A DNA stretch of 64,000 nucleotides from Diaminobutyricimonas aerilata (GTDB lineage: Bacteria; Actinomycetota; Actinomycetes; Actinomycetales; Microbacteriaceae), in NCBI RefSeq assembly GCF_002797715.1, contig NZ_PGFF01000001.1:2937304-3001303 (forward strand). Reading direction: 5' to 3'. Numbering within the stretch: the first letter of the stretch is position 1; each line of letters starts with the position of its first letter. The translations under genes were made by a program, and so were the position numbers. The notes beneath the pieces are model-generated. The model was given only the letters and a program-made list of their open reading frames with translations, searched no databases and had not been told where the DNA came from. Below are positions 55,222 to 63,830 of this stretch, piece by piece.

Positions 55222-55562
55222 CCGTTGCTCCTCATCGCGGTGCGGACGCTCGTGAACGATCCCTCGACCGCGCGGGCGGCGAACTGGTACCGCAGCACGG
55301 TGTCGATGTTCGAGAGCGTCTCGGTGTCGAGGTTGACGTTGTTGCCGTCGAGCCGGGTGGGCTCGAGCGACCGCTGGGTCGTGGGGGCGACGTCGCCGTC
55401 GCCGGCGCGCACCGACCGCGCGAGCGCGTCTTCGAACGCGACGCGCTTGGCGCGGTAGTTCGGGGTGTTGACGTTCGCGATGTTGTTCGCGATGGCGCGC
55501 TGACGCTCGGCGAGCCCGTCGAGGGCGCTCGTCAGCGCGGAGAGAGTGATCGAATCGAACAC
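55218..55562 (-). CDS. flgB: Flagellar basal-body rod protein FlgB
   Basis: 114 residues: ALTSALDGLAERQRAIANNIANVNTPNYRAKRVAFE, with a C-terminal RYQFAARAVEGSFTSVRTAM. First gene of a long rod/switch/export/hook operon down to flgE, with a sigma-28-type element 78 bases upstream. Confidence 0.95.
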   Translation of the reverse strand: MFDSITLSALTSALDGLAERQRAIANNIANVNTPNYRAKRVAFEDALARSVRAGDGDVAPTTQRSLEPTRLDGNNVNLDTETLSNIDTVLRYQFAARAVEGSFTSVRTAMRSNG

Positions 55563-55639
55563 GAAGAAGCCCGTCCCAGTACGGTTTCCGGTCGGCCGAT
55601 CCTTGGCCTGCTCGTCGAGCGATCCCTGCTCGCCGAGTG

Positions 55640-55666
55640 CTATCGACGAGGCGGTGGAGGCCGTTA
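55640..55666 (-). promoter_or_regulatory. Sigma-28 (FliA)-type promoter of the flgB operon
   Basis: Minus strand: TAAC (55663-55666), 15 bases, GTCGATAG (55640-55647), preceded by CC and followed by G as in the other three elements. Predicted leader about 70 bases. Confidence 0.8.
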
Positions 55667-55698
55667 GGAGGTGAGGGGGTTTCGCCCCGAACGGGGGG

Positions 55699-55974
55699 TC
55701 AGCCGCTCGTGTCGAGGTACACGGAGGCGCGCTCGTCGGTGGGCACGGCGCGCACGGCGGCGAGCTCCGCCGCGACGGACGAGCGCCGACCGGCCAGGTC
55801 GGCGGCGCGGGCGCGCTGCAGCGCGAGCACCGCCCTCGCGCGGTCGATGAGCTCGGGAGGCAGCGGTCCGAGGTCGGCCGGCGGATGCCAGTCCGCGGCC
55901 TCGGCGCTCAGCTCGTCACGGGCATCCGCTTCGAGCAGGTCGAGCACCTCCGCCCAGCCCGGTGCGTCACGCAC
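55699..55974 (-). CDS. Small FliT-position protein downstream of fliS
   Basis: 91 residues from GTG 55974, overlapping fliS by 8 bases. Acidic, helical (WAEVLDLLEADARDELSAE, then ELIDRARAVLALQRARAADL), as expected for a FliT-like export chaperone. The assignment is by position and fold only. The longer frame to 56256 is a shadow of fliS. Confidence 0.6.
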   Translation of the reverse strand: MRDAPGWAEVLDLLEADARDELSAEAADWHPPADLGPLPPELIDRARAVLALQRARAADLAGRRSSVAAELAAVRAVPTDERASVYLDTSG

Positions 55975-56374
55975 TGTGCGGCACCGGGGCGGTCGACGGG
56001 GTGGCGGCGGCCTCGTGCCACGCCTGACGCAGGGGCTCGAGCAACGCGATGCACTCGCGGGTGCGGGCCGGATCCCGTTGCACGTTCGCCTCGACGAGAC
56101 GCATGGCCACGTAGGTGTAGAGCGCCTGGAGCCCCGGTCCGCCCGACCAGAGGTCCGGGCGCAGCGAGGCGTGCAGCTCCGCGACGATGTCCTGGGCGTG
56201 CAGCAGTTGCGTGCTCGCGATGGCGTGGTCGCCGGCGTCCTGCGCGATCGCGGCACGCTCGAGGTCGAGCAGCAGCCGGTCGTAGAGCATCGTCAGCAGG
56301 CGGGCCGGCGTCGCCGAGAGCACGGCGTCGCGGGCGTAGGCGTTCCGCGCCGAGGCGAACGGGGTCAGGGTCAC
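55967..56374 (-). CDS. fliS: Flagellin chaperone FliS
   Basis: 135 residues from a GTG overlapping the fliD stop (GTGA). ARNAYARDAVLSATPARLLTMLYDRLLLDLERA is the typical FliS start. It caps flagellin before export. Confidence 0.93.
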   Translation of the reverse strand: MTLTPFASARNAYARDAVLSATPARLLTMLYDRLLLDLERAAIAQDAGDHAIASTQLLHAQDIVAELHASLRPDLWSGGPGLQALYTYVAMRLVEANVQRDPARTRECIALLEPLRQAWHEAAATPSTAPVPHSA

Positions 56375-57741
56375 GATGAGCTCCGCGAGAAGGAGGGCAG
56401 GGTCGCCAGTTGCGACGAGAGCCAGGAGGACTGCGCGTTGAGGCTGCTCAACTGCACCTCGAGCGCGGCGTAGGTGCGCTCGAGCGTGGCGCGGCGTGAG
56501 GCGAGACGACGGTCCCAGTCGGAGATCTGAGCGGTGAGGTCGTCGGCGCGGCTCTGCTGCCCGGTGATCCGGCCCGTGAGGGTGCCCTCGTAGCGGTCGG
56601 AGATGCCCGACGCCGCCGTCTCCACCCGGCCGGCGATCGCCGTCAGCGCGGCCTCGGTGCCCTCCGGGTCGGCCGCGAGCGCCTTCGCGAACTTCTCCTC
56701 GTCGAAGTCGACCGTGCCGTCGCGGGTGATGGAGATGCCGATCGAGGAGGGCGAGATCCCGGCAACCGGCGAGGTCGCGGCCGAGACGAGCGCGTCCTTG
56801 ATGGTGCGCACCGTGACGTCGCCGGTGAAGATGCTGCCGGCGGCCGACGTGCCCGTGGTCGACACGGCGGTCTTGCTCTTGATCGTGGCGAGGATGCCGC
56901 CGAGCGACTCCATGAGGCCGGCCGCGGCCTTCTTCGTGGCCGCCGGGTCCCCCGACACCGTGATCACGACCGGGTCGGGCTCGGGCTTGCTGAAGGTGAC
57001 GTCGACGCCGGGCAGTAGCGACGTGAACGTGTTCGTCGACGATTCGACCGTCTGCTCGGCGGCGGTGCCCGCCCACAGCGTGACCGCCGCGTCGCGGGCG
57101 ACGCTCACATGGGCGGCACCGGGCTGGGCGAAGAGGTCGGGTGCGGTGCCCGCCGTCACGGCCGCCTCGTCGCCGATGAAGACCTGGAACGCGGCGTCGT
57201 CGCCCGTGGTCTCGGAGGCGAACTGCAGCCGGTGGAGCGGCTCGCCGCCCGGTCCGCTGCCGGCGGCGACACGGGTGGCGGTCACGCCGATGTCGGCGGC
57301 GTTGACGGCCGCCGCGATGTCGGCGAGCGACGAGGAGGCGGCGGTGATCTTCGTCAGCGTGCCGTCGGCGGCGCGCACCGTGAGCACGGCCGGCTGCTCG
57401 GGGAACGTGCTCATCGCCGCGGTGACCGACACCTGCGACTGGGCGACCCGGTCGACGCGCACCGAGAGGGTGCCGACTCCGGCGGACGCCCCGACGGAGA
57501 CGGTGGCGCTCGCGGCGGAACTGGTTCCGGTGAGCGAACCGGTCTTGCCGGGCAGGGCCTTCGCGTTCTCGGCGAGGGCGGCGATCTGCGTGTTGAGGGC
57601 GCGCAGCTCGGTGAGCAGGCGCTGGGTGCTCGAGGCGGCGTTCTTGAGCAGCTTCTGCGGTGTCGCCTCGATGTCCATGAGGGAATCGATGAGCTGCCCG
57701 GTCGGCAAGCTGCTCACCAGACCGTCGATGCCGAGGGCCAT
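56371..57741 (-). CDS. fliD: Filament cap protein FliD
   Basis: 456 residues. N-terminal MALGIDGLVSSLPTGQLIDSLMDIEATPQ and C-terminal coiled coil ISDWDRRLASRRATLERTYAALEVQLSSLN are diagnostic. Promotes flagellin folding at the filament tip. GGAGGA 7 bases before the ATG; lies 74 bases after fliC, beyond a terminator hairpin. Confidence 0.95.
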   Translation of the reverse strand: MALGIDGLVSSLPTGQLIDSLMDIEATPQKLLKNAASSTQRLLTELRALNTQIAALAENAKALPGKTGSLTGTSSAASATVSVGASAGVGTLSVRVDRVAQSQVSVTAAMSTFPEQPAVLTVRAADGTLTKITAASSSLADIAAAVNAADIGVTATRVAAGSGPGGEPLHRLQFASETTGDDAAFQVFIGDEAAVTAGTAPDLFAQPGAAHVSVARDAAVTLWAGTAAEQTVESSTNTFTSLLPGVDVTFSKPEPDPVVITVSGDPAATKKAAAGLMESLGGILATIKSKTAVSTTGTSAAGSIFTGDVTVRTIKDALVSAATSPVAGISPSSIGISITRDGTVDFDEEKFAKALAADPEGTEAALTAIAGRVETAASGISDRYEGTLTGRITGQQSRADDLTAQISDWDRRLASRRATLERTYAALEVQLSSLNAQSSWLSSQLATLPSFSRSSS

Positions 57742-57769
57742 GGCTCATCCTCCTTCGCGTGGGTGGGTC

Positions 57770-57808
57770 GACCGGCGGCGGGCGCCGTTCAGCGCGCCGC
57801 CGCCGGTC
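57770..57808 (-). terminator. fliC terminator
   Basis: Perfect 11-bp GC stem (57770-57780 with 57798-57808), 7 bases after the fliC stop. Should raise fliC over fliD-fliS expression. Confidence 0.75.
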
Positions 57809-57815
57809 GGATGGG

Positions 57816-58637
57816 TCAGCCGAGCAGCTGCAGCACGCCCTGCGGCAGCTGGTTCGCCTGCGCGAGCATCGCCGTGCCGGCCTGCGACAGGATGTTCGCG
57901 CGCGTGAACGACGACATCTCCTGCGCCATGTCGGTGTCGCGGATGCGGCTCTCCGACGCGGCCAGGTTCTCGGCGGTGACGTTGATCGACTTGATCGCGT
58001 ACTCGAAGCGGTTCTGCTTCGCACCGAGGTCGGCGCGGATGCCCGAGACGGTCGCGATGGCCGCGTCGATCGCGGTCAGCGCGGTGTCCGAGCCGCCCGC
58101 GGCGGTGACGTCGAGCGCGTTGATGCCGAGGCCCGTCGCGTCCGTGTCGGTCGCGATCGCGACGGTGATCGCCTCGCCCGTGTTCGCCCCGACCTGGAAG
58201 TCACCGTCGAAGGTGCCGTCGAGCAGCGACTTCCCGTTGAACTTCGTCTGGTCGGAGATGCGGGTGACCTCGAGCGCGAGCTCGTCCATCTCGGTCTTGA
58301 TCGCCGACAGCGCGTCGTCGTTCAGGCCACCGGTGTTACCGGCCTGCACCGACAGGTCGCGCATGCGCTGCAGGATCGAGTGGACCTCGTTGAGGGCGCC
58401 TTCCGCGGTCTGCACGACGGAGATGCCGTCCTGCGCGTTGCGGGCGGCGACCTTGAGCCCACCGACCTGCGCGCGCAGGCCCTCCGAGATCGAGAGGCCG
58501 GCGGCGTCGTCGCCGGCCCGGTTGATCCGGAAACCGCTCGAGAGCTTCTCGAGCGACTTGTTCAGGTCGTTCTGCGTGTTGGACAGGTTGCGGTACGCGT
58601 TGAGCGCGCCGACGTTGGTGTTGATCTGCATACCCAT
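57816..58637 (-). CDS. fliC: Flagellin
   Basis: 273 residues, so only the conserved D0/D1 domains with almost no variable D2/D3 insert. N-terminal MQINTNVGALNAYRNLSNTQNDLNKSLEKLSSG and C-terminal ASESRIRDTDMAQEMSSFTRANILSQAGTAMLAQANQ are canonical. The only flagellin gene in the window. Expression is likely set by a sigma-28 promoter and by CsrA at the leader. Confidence 0.97.
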   Translation of the reverse strand: MGMQINTNVGALNAYRNLSNTQNDLNKSLEKLSSGFRINRAGDDAAGLSISEGLRAQVGGLKVAARNAQDGISVVQTAEGALNEVHSILQRMRDLSVQAGNTGGLNDDALSAIKTEMDELALEVTRISDQTKFNGKSLLDGTFDGDFQVGANTGEAITVAIATDTDATGLGINALDVTAAGGSDTALTAIDAAIATVSGIRADLGAKQNRFEYAIKSINVTAENLAASESRIRDTDMAQEMSSFTRANILSQAGTAMLAQANQLPQGVLQLLG

Positions 58638-58644
58638 GTCGATT

Positions 58645-58688
58645 CCTCCATGATCCGGGTGATGTACACCGGCCCATCCATGGGCCGG
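58645..58688 (-). promoter_or_regulatory. Probable CsrA-binding leader of fliC
   Basis: A 7-bp stem (CCGGCCC, 58682-58688, with 58669-58675) displays the six-base loop AUGGAU at the very start of the predicted transcript. The Shine-Dalgarno (58645-58649) lies within a second AUGGAGGA. ANGGA in a loop plus ANGGA at the ribosome site is the arrangement of the Bacillus hag leader bound by CsrA. Confidence 0.7.
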
Positions 58689-58697
58689 CGATCCCTG

Positions 58698-58724
58698 CTA
58701 TCGGTCGACGGCAGGGACGCGTTA
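58698..58724 (-). promoter_or_regulatory. Sigma-28 (FliA)-type promoter of fliC
   Basis: Minus strand: TAAC (58721-58724), 15 bases, ACCGATAG (58698-58705). Predicted start near 58691, leader about 54 bases. Its -10 is the closest of the four to the FliA consensus GCCGATAA. Confidence 0.85.
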
Positions 58725-58755
58725 GGAGCGCGGCGCGGATTCCTCTGCGACCGCG

Positions 58756-59571
58756 TCAGGACGCCTGGGTGCGGGCGTACTCCGCGCTGAGCGATTGCGC
58801 GGCGCGCGCACCGGAGTACTCCGCCAGGCGGGCGAGGTAGGCGGTGCGCCGCGAGGGAGCGACGCGGGAGTGGATCTCGGTCGGGGCGGCGTCGTCGTCG
58901 GCGAAGTGCGTGCCGATGCCGTCGCGCATGAGCCGCATCGCCTCGGAGCGCTGCTGCGAGATGGCGGAGTGGGTGGCGCCGAGTTCCTCGGCGAGCTCCT
59001 TCACCGTGCGGTCCTCGAAGTAGATCTGCTCGACGATGTACCGCATCCGCTCGGGCAGGGCCTCGACCGCGGCGCGCACGAAGCCGGTGCGTTCGGCTTC
59101 GACCACCGACTCCTCGGGCGTCGTGATCTCCGCCGCGACGGTGTCCGCGATCGTGGTGTCGAGGCTGGCGACCGTGCGGGACGCGTCGGCGAGGGCATCC
59201 GCGGCCTGCTGCCGGTCGATGCCGAGCGCCGAGGCGATCTCGTCGATCGTCGCGCTGCGGCCCAGGGAGGCGCTCAGCGCCTCCTGCGTCGCGAGGGTCT
59301 CCCGGATGCGCTTGCGCACCGTGCGGGTGGCCCAGTCGGCCGAGCGCATGTCGTCGGCGAAGGCGCCGATGATGCGCCGGCGGGCGAACGCGCCGAACGG
59401 CACGCCGAGCGACGGGTCGAACGAGTCGGCCGCGGTGATGAGCGCGAGGGCGCCCGCGGAGGCGAGGTCGTCGCGGGAGAGATGGGTCGCGCGCGACATG
59501 AGGTCGTTCACGAGGTAGCCGACGATCGGCAGGTTCTCGACGACGAGTCGGTTGCGCTCTTCGCGGTCCAA
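58756..59571 (-). CDS. fliA: Flagellar sigma factor FliA (sigma-28/WhiG family)
   Basis: 271 residues from TTG 59571, chosen for its AAGGGG ribosome site 5 bases upstream; a GTG at 59610 would add 13 residues. Region 2 (DLASAGALALITAADSFDPSLGVPFGAFARRRIIGAF, ADDMRSADW), region 3, and region 4 (LPERMRYIVEQIYFEDRTVKELAEELGATHSAISQQRSEAM). Unlike most FliA systems, no flgM anti-sigma gene is recognisable nearby. It should recognise the four promoters listed here. Confidence 0.93.
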   Translation of the reverse strand: MDREERNRLVVENLPIVGYLVNDLMSRATHLSRDDLASAGALALITAADSFDPSLGVPFGAFARRRIIGAFADDMRSADWATRTVRKRIRETLATQEALSASLGRSATIDEIASALGIDRQQAADALADASRTVASLDTTIADTVAAEITTPEESVVEAERTGFVRAAVEALPERMRYIVEQIYFEDRTVKELAEELGATHSAISQQRSEAMRLMRDGIGTHFADDDAAPTEIHSRVAPSRRTAYLARLAEYSGARAAQSLSAEYARTQAS

Positions 59572-59916
59572 CGGGTCCCCTTGTCGTTCGATGCAGCGGA
59601 TGCGGTGCACTGGTGCGGCGAACGGGCATCTCGGGGCGCTCGGCGGGAATCCGCCTCGGGATGAACGCACCCGGGATCTCTCGGCGTGCCCAATGCTGGC
59701 GTGCCCGGGCGCTCGGCCGACAGTCCCCACAACTGGTCGCGTCCTCGACTGGCGACGGATGCTCAGCAAGCGGTACAGTTCGGCCTCCCCGCTCGCACGG
59801 GCTCCTAACGCGTGGTTCGGAGCGGCCGACAGTCTCCTGTGCTGGGCCGACCGGTCAGCGCCACCACCACAAGCGAGCGGGACACTCGGATGACCGACCT
59901 CAAGGAGCGTGCACAC
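59572..59916. other. Divergent fliA / flgN intergenic region
   Basis: 345 bases between divergent starts. On the plus side it holds the sigma-28-type element at 59806-59832. On the fliA side no clear -35/-10 pair is visible, so what drives fliA is open. No gene is supported inside it. Confidence 0.6.
59806..59832 (+). promoter_or_regulatory. Sigma-28 (FliA)-type promoter of the flgN-flgK operon
   Basis: Plus strand: TAAC (59806-59809), 15 bases, GCCGACAG (59825-59832). The -10 is identical to that of the flbD-motA operon. Predicted leader about 78 bases to the flgN GTG. Confidence 0.82.
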
Positions 59917-60402
59917 GTGGGAGCCCACGAACTGTCGACGCTGCTGTGGCGGGAGCGCGAACTGCTCGAGATGCTGTTGTTCAAGCTCGAGGAGGAGCAG
60001 CTCCTGCTCACGGCAGGCAAGAGCCGCTGGCTGCCTTTCGCCACCCGCGAGGTGGAGCAGGTGCTCGAACGGCTGCGCGCCGCCGGGCTCGAGCGTTCCG
60101 TCGAGGTGGCCGCCCTCGCCGACGAGTGGGGCACGAGCGACGACGCGACCCTGCGCGACATCATCTCCGGCGCCCCCGACGACGCGTGGCGCGAGGTGTT
60201 CACCGCCCACCTGGCAGCACTGACCGACCTCACCGCCCAGATCGCGGGCGTGCGCGATTCGAACGTGCAGTACCTGCGCGCGGCGGCGCGCAGCACGCAG
60301 GAGACCCTCGCCCGCCTGAATCCCGAGGCCGGAACCTACGACACCCGCGGCACCACCGCATCCGGCCCCTCGACCGCGCACCTGTTCGAGAAGGACCTCT
60401 GA
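59917..60402 (+). CDS. flgN: FlgN-like hook-filament junction chaperone
   Basis: 161 residues from GTG 59917, chosen because AAGGAG lies 9 bases upstream; an ATG at 59890 would add nine residues. All-helical: ELSTLLWRERELLEMLLFKLEEEQLLLTAGKSRWL, as in FlgN. Directly upstream of its expected clients flgK and flgL. Confidence 0.85.
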   Translation: MGAHELSTLLWRERELLEMLLFKLEEEQLLLTAGKSRWLPFATREVEQVLERLRAAGLERSVEVAALADEWGTSDDATLRDIISGAPDDAWREVFTAHLAALTDLTAQIAGVRDSNVQYLRAAARSTQETLARLNPEAGTYDTRGTTASGPSTAHLFEKDL

Positions 60403-60419
60403 CCGATGGACACCACCCG

Positions 60420-61835
60420 ATGAGCACGTTCGGCTCGCTCAACACCGCGTACACGGGCCTCGTCGCCGCCCGCAACAGCATCGACGTCGTCGGGCAGAAC
60501 ATCGTGAACTCGGGTTCGGCCGGCTACACCCGGCAGCGCGTCATCACCTCGGCGGTTCCCGGGGTCGACGGTGGGCTGCTCGGCTCCGGCTTCCGCGTGG
60601 GCCAAGGGGTCTCGGTCGACGGGATCGCGCGACTCGGCGACAGCATGCTGGACGGGCGGGTGCGCTTCACCGCGTCCGCCGCCGGCCACTGGTCGGTGCG
60701 CTCCACCGCCGCGAGCGCCGCCGAGGCGACGCTGCGGGAACCCGGCACGCAGGGCATCTCGCGCGCGCTGCAGGAGTTCTGGTCCGGCTGGCAGGGCGTC
60801 GCCAACCGCGCGGGCGACCCCGCGCCGGCGGGCGTGCTGCTCGAGAACGCGGCCACTCTCGCCGGCCGCATCGCGCAGGGATACACCGAGGTCGAGAACG
60901 AGTGGGCCTCGACCCGCACCGAGCTGTCGACCACCGTCGCCGAGGTGAACCAGGCCGCCGAGCAGATCGGGCTGCTCAACGAGCAGATCCGCCAGATCCG
61001 CGCCGGCGGCGGCACCGCGAACGAGCTGATCGACGCGCGCTCGACCCTCGCGACGAAACTCTCGGGGCTCACCGGAGCGACCGTCCGTGACCGCGGCGAC
61101 GACATGATCGACGTCGTCGTCGACGGCAACTCCCTCGTGGCCGGCGACGTCGTGCGCCGCCTCGCCGCCGTCGGCTCCCCCGAACTCGCGGGAGCGGGCG
61201 CGGCCCCGGTGCGGGTGGAATGGGCGGACCGGCCCGGCGAGTCCGCCACGATCGACGGCGGGGAGATCGCCGGCTACCTCGCCGTGCTCGCCCCCGCGGC
61301 GGGCGGGTCGGGCGGGGTGCTCGCCGAGACCGCCGCCGCCTACGACGCTCTCGCCCTCGATCTCGCGACCCGCGTGAACGCCCTGCACACGACGGGCGCC
61401 GCCCCCGACGGCACCACGGGACACGACTTCTTCGCCCTCACCGCGGGCCTCCCCCCGGCGCGCGGTCTCACCGTCGTCCCGACCGACGTCGACGGCATCG
61501 CCGCCGGCACCCCCGGCACGGGCGGGGCGAACGGCGGGGTCGCCGACGCGATCGCCCAGCTCGCCGGCCCGGACGGCCCCGACGGACTGTGGTCGGATGC
61601 GGTCGTCGGCATCGGCGTCGTCGCGCGCACCGCGAAGCAGCAGAGCACCCTCGCCGGGCAGGCCGCGGCCGCCGCGGTGAAGGGGCAGCTCTCGCAGGCC
61701 TCCGTCGACCTCGACGAGGAGACGACCTCGCTCATCGCGTTCCAGCACGCCTACCAGGGCGCGGCTCGCGTCATGACCGCCGTCGACGAACTGCTCGACG
61801 TGCTCATCAACCGCACCGGTGTGGTGGGAAGGTGA
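60420..61835 (+). CDS. flgK: Hook-filament junction protein FlgK
   Basis: 471 residues from ATG 60420. N-terminal MSTFGSLNTAYTGLVAARNSIDVVGQNIVNSGSAGYTRQR and C-terminal VDLDEETTSLIAFQHAYQGAARVMTAVDELLDVLIN are diagnostic. Starts 17 bases after flgN; longer frames upstream are shadows. Confidence 0.95.
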   Translation: MSTFGSLNTAYTGLVAARNSIDVVGQNIVNSGSAGYTRQRVITSAVPGVDGGLLGSGFRVGQGVSVDGIARLGDSMLDGRVRFTASAAGHWSVRSTAASAAEATLREPGTQGISRALQEFWSGWQGVANRAGDPAPAGVLLENAATLAGRIAQGYTEVENEWASTRTELSTTVAEVNQAAEQIGLLNEQIRQIRAGGGTANELIDARSTLATKLSGLTGATVRDRGDDMIDVVVDGNSLVAGDVVRRLAAVGSPELAGAGAAPVRVEWADRPGESATIDGGEIAGYLAVLAPAAGGSGGVLAETAAAYDALALDLATRVNALHTTGAAPDGTTGHDFFALTAGLPPARGLTVVPTDVDGIAAGTPGTGGANGGVADAIAQLAGPDGPDGLWSDAVVGIGVVARTAKQQSTLAGQAAAAAVKGQLSQASVDLDEETTSLIAFQHAYQGAARVMTAVDELLDVLINRTGVVGR

Positions 61836-61839
61836 TCCG

Positions 61840-62727
61840 ATGATCGGCCGCATCACGGGGCAGCTGCAGCTGAGCTCCGCCCAGCGCAACCTGCAGGTCG
61901 CCCTCGCCGAACTGACCCGGCTGAGCGATCAGGCGTCGAGCGGCAAGCTCATCTCGAAGCCCTCCGACGACCCCGCGGGCACCGCGGACTCGATGCAAGT
62001 GCGCGGGCAGATCGCCGCGAACGCGCAGTTCTCGCGCAACATCGCCGACGGCACCGGATGGCTCAACACGGTCGAGAGCGCCCTCAGCGCGACCACGGAC
62101 ATCCTCGTCAAGGTGCGCGACCTGACCGTGCAGGCCTCCAACTCCGGGTCGCTCTCGCCCGTCGCGCGGGAGGCCATCGCGGTCGAGCTCGAAGGGCTGC
62201 GCAGCGAGCTCTTCGCCCAGGCGAACACCGAATACCTCGGCCGCAGCGTCTTCGCCGGCAACTCGGATGAGGGCGTCGCCTTCCGGCCCGACCTGTCGTA
62301 CACGGGCGTGGCCGGCAGCACGGTCGAACGCCGCGTCGACGCGACGAGCACCGTGCGGGTCGACGCGGACGGCGCAGCCGTGTACGGAACCGGCGCGACG
62401 TCGGCGTTCGCGCTCATCGACACGATCGTCGCGGACGTGCGCGGCGGCACCGCCGACGTGAGCGCCCACCTCGACTCGATCGACGCCCGGTTGCAGTCGG
62501 TGTGGGGCGAGCACACGGTGGTGGGCGCCCGCTACGCTCAACTCGAGCGCGCGAAGGGACTCACCATGGAGCAATCCGTCTCGCTCGAGGCCCAGCGCCT
62601 GAGCGTCGAAGACGTCGACCTGGGCAAGACCATCCTCGACCTCAAGATGCAGGAGGTCGCGTACCAGTCGGCCCTCGCGGTCACCTCCCGGGCCCTGCAG
62701 CCGACCCTCCTGTCGTTCCTGTCGTGA
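61840..62727 (+). CDS. flgL: Hook-filament junction protein FlgL
   Basis: 295 residues from ATG 61840, 4 bases after flgK. Flagellin-like ends: [45 protein letters not shown] and [38 protein letters not shown]. Confidence 0.94.
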   Translation: MIGRITGQLQLSSAQRNLQVALAELTRLSDQASSGKLISKPSDDPAGTADSMQVRGQIAANAQFSRNIADGTGWLNTVESALSATTDILVKVRDLTVQASNSGSLSPVAREAIAVELEGLRSELFAQANTEYLGRSVFAGNSDEGVAFRPDLSYTGVAGSTVERRVDATSTVRVDADGAAVYGTGATSAFALIDTIVADVRGGTADVSAHLDSIDARLQSVWGEHTVVGARYAQLERAKGLTMEQSVSLEAQRLSVEDVDLGKTILDLKMQEVAYQSALAVTSRALQPTLLSFLS

Positions 62728-63128
62728 CCGCGCCGGTCCGCACACCGCACGCCGCGGTCACCTTCGTCACGCCCCCGCCCGGGTTCGCGCCGCACGTGCG
62801 TTTCGCGCTCGACGACGTGCTCGGTGCCGACGGGCTCTTCGCCCTGCGCGCCGAGGACGACCCCGACATCCGCCTCTTCGTCGTCGACTCGACCGTGTAC
62901 GTGCCCGACTACGCACCCGAGGTGCACACCGAGGACCTCGACGCGATCGGTGCCGCCGAACCGGACGACGTGCTCGTGCTCGTGGTGGCGACCATCGACG
63001 GCGGCTCCCCGGTGGTCAACCTCATGGCGCCCGTGCTCGTCGGCCGCGAGAGCGGCCTCGCGTCGCAGGTCATCCTCGACGGAGACGACTGGCCGCTGCG
63101 CGCCCGACTCGGCAGCCTCGCCTCCTAG
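62724..63128 (+). CDS. fliW: Flagellar assembly factor FliW
   Basis: 134 residues from a GTG overlapping the flgL stop (GTGA). FliW features: [29 protein letters not shown], and the core [26 protein letters not shown]. FliW binds flagellin or CsrA and so frees fliC mRNA when flagellin is secreted. Last gene of the flgN operon. Confidence 0.92.
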   Translation: MTAPVRTPHAAVTFVTPPPGFAPHVRFALDDVLGADGLFALRAEDDPDIRLFVVDSTVYVPDYAPEVHTEDLDAIGAAEPDDVLVLVVATIDGGSPVVNLMAPVLVGRESGLASQVILDGDDWPLRARLGSLAS

Positions 63129-63143
63129 CCCGCCAGCGCCGCT

Positions 63144-63171
63144 CTGCTGTGGGCAGATCTGCCCACAGCAG
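63144..63171. terminator. Perfect 28-bp palindrome after fliW
   Basis: Self-complementary over all 28 bases (14-bp arms, no loop in DNA), centred on AGATCT, 15 bases after the fliW stop and 42 before clpP. Most likely a terminator hairpin for the flagellar operon; no T-run follows, so a dimeric-regulator operator for clpP is an alternative. Confidence 0.6.
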
Positions 63172-63212
63172 CATCCGTTCCCTCGCGCCGGCGGCCGACG
63201 CAGGCTGGGGCC

Positions 63213-63830
63213 ATGAGCGACGACACCGTACAACTCCACCCCATGGACGCCGACCTGAGTTCGCAGCTGTTCCACCAGCGCGTCATCCTGCTCGGCGCCG
63301 AACTCGACCAGAACCTCGGCAACCGGCTCGCGAGCCAGTTGCTGCTGCTCTCGGCCGACGACCCGAAGAAGGACATCAGCTTCTGGATCAACAGCCCCGG
63401 CGGCTCCGTGCCGGCGATGCTCGCGATCATGGACGTGATGCGCACCATCCCGAACGACGTACGCACCGTGGCGCTCGGCATCGCCGCGAGCGCGGGACAG
63501 TTCCTGCTCTCGGCGGGCACCCGAGGCAAGCGGTACGCGCTGCCGCACGCGCGCATCCTGATGCACCAGGGCTCCTCCGGCATCGGCGGCACCGCGGTCG
63601 ACATCGAGCTGCAGGCCGACGATCTGCGGCACACCCGCGACACCGTGCTCGCGCTGATCGCCGAGAACACCGGCCAGCCGCTCGAGCGCATCCTGCACGA
63701 CTCCGAGCGGGACCGCTGGTACACGGCGCAGCAGGCCCGCGACTACGGGTTCATCGACCACATCGTCGACAGCGTCAACGAGATCTACCCGCGCACGGTC
63801 ACGCGCGTCGGAATCGGGGTGAACGCGTGA
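63213..63830 (+). CDS. clpP1: ATP-dependent Clp protease proteolytic subunit, first of a pair
   Basis: 205 residues. Catalytic triad visible: S93 in [13 protein letters not shown]118 in [11 protein letters not shown]167 in HDSERDRWY. Forms mixed rings with the next ClpP in actinobacteria; works with ClpX or ClpC. Starts after the palindrome, so it is probably a separate unit from the flagellar genes. Confidence 0.96.
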   Translation: MSDDTVQLHPMDADLSSQLFHQRVILLGAELDQNLGNRLASQLLLLSADDPKKDISFWINSPGGSVPAMLAIMDVMRTIPNDVRTVALGIAASAGQFLLSAGTRGKRYALPHARILMHQGSSGIGGTAVDIELQADDLRHTRDTVLALIAENTGQPLERILHDSERDRWYTAQQARDYGFIDHIVDSVNEIYPRTVTRVGIGVNA

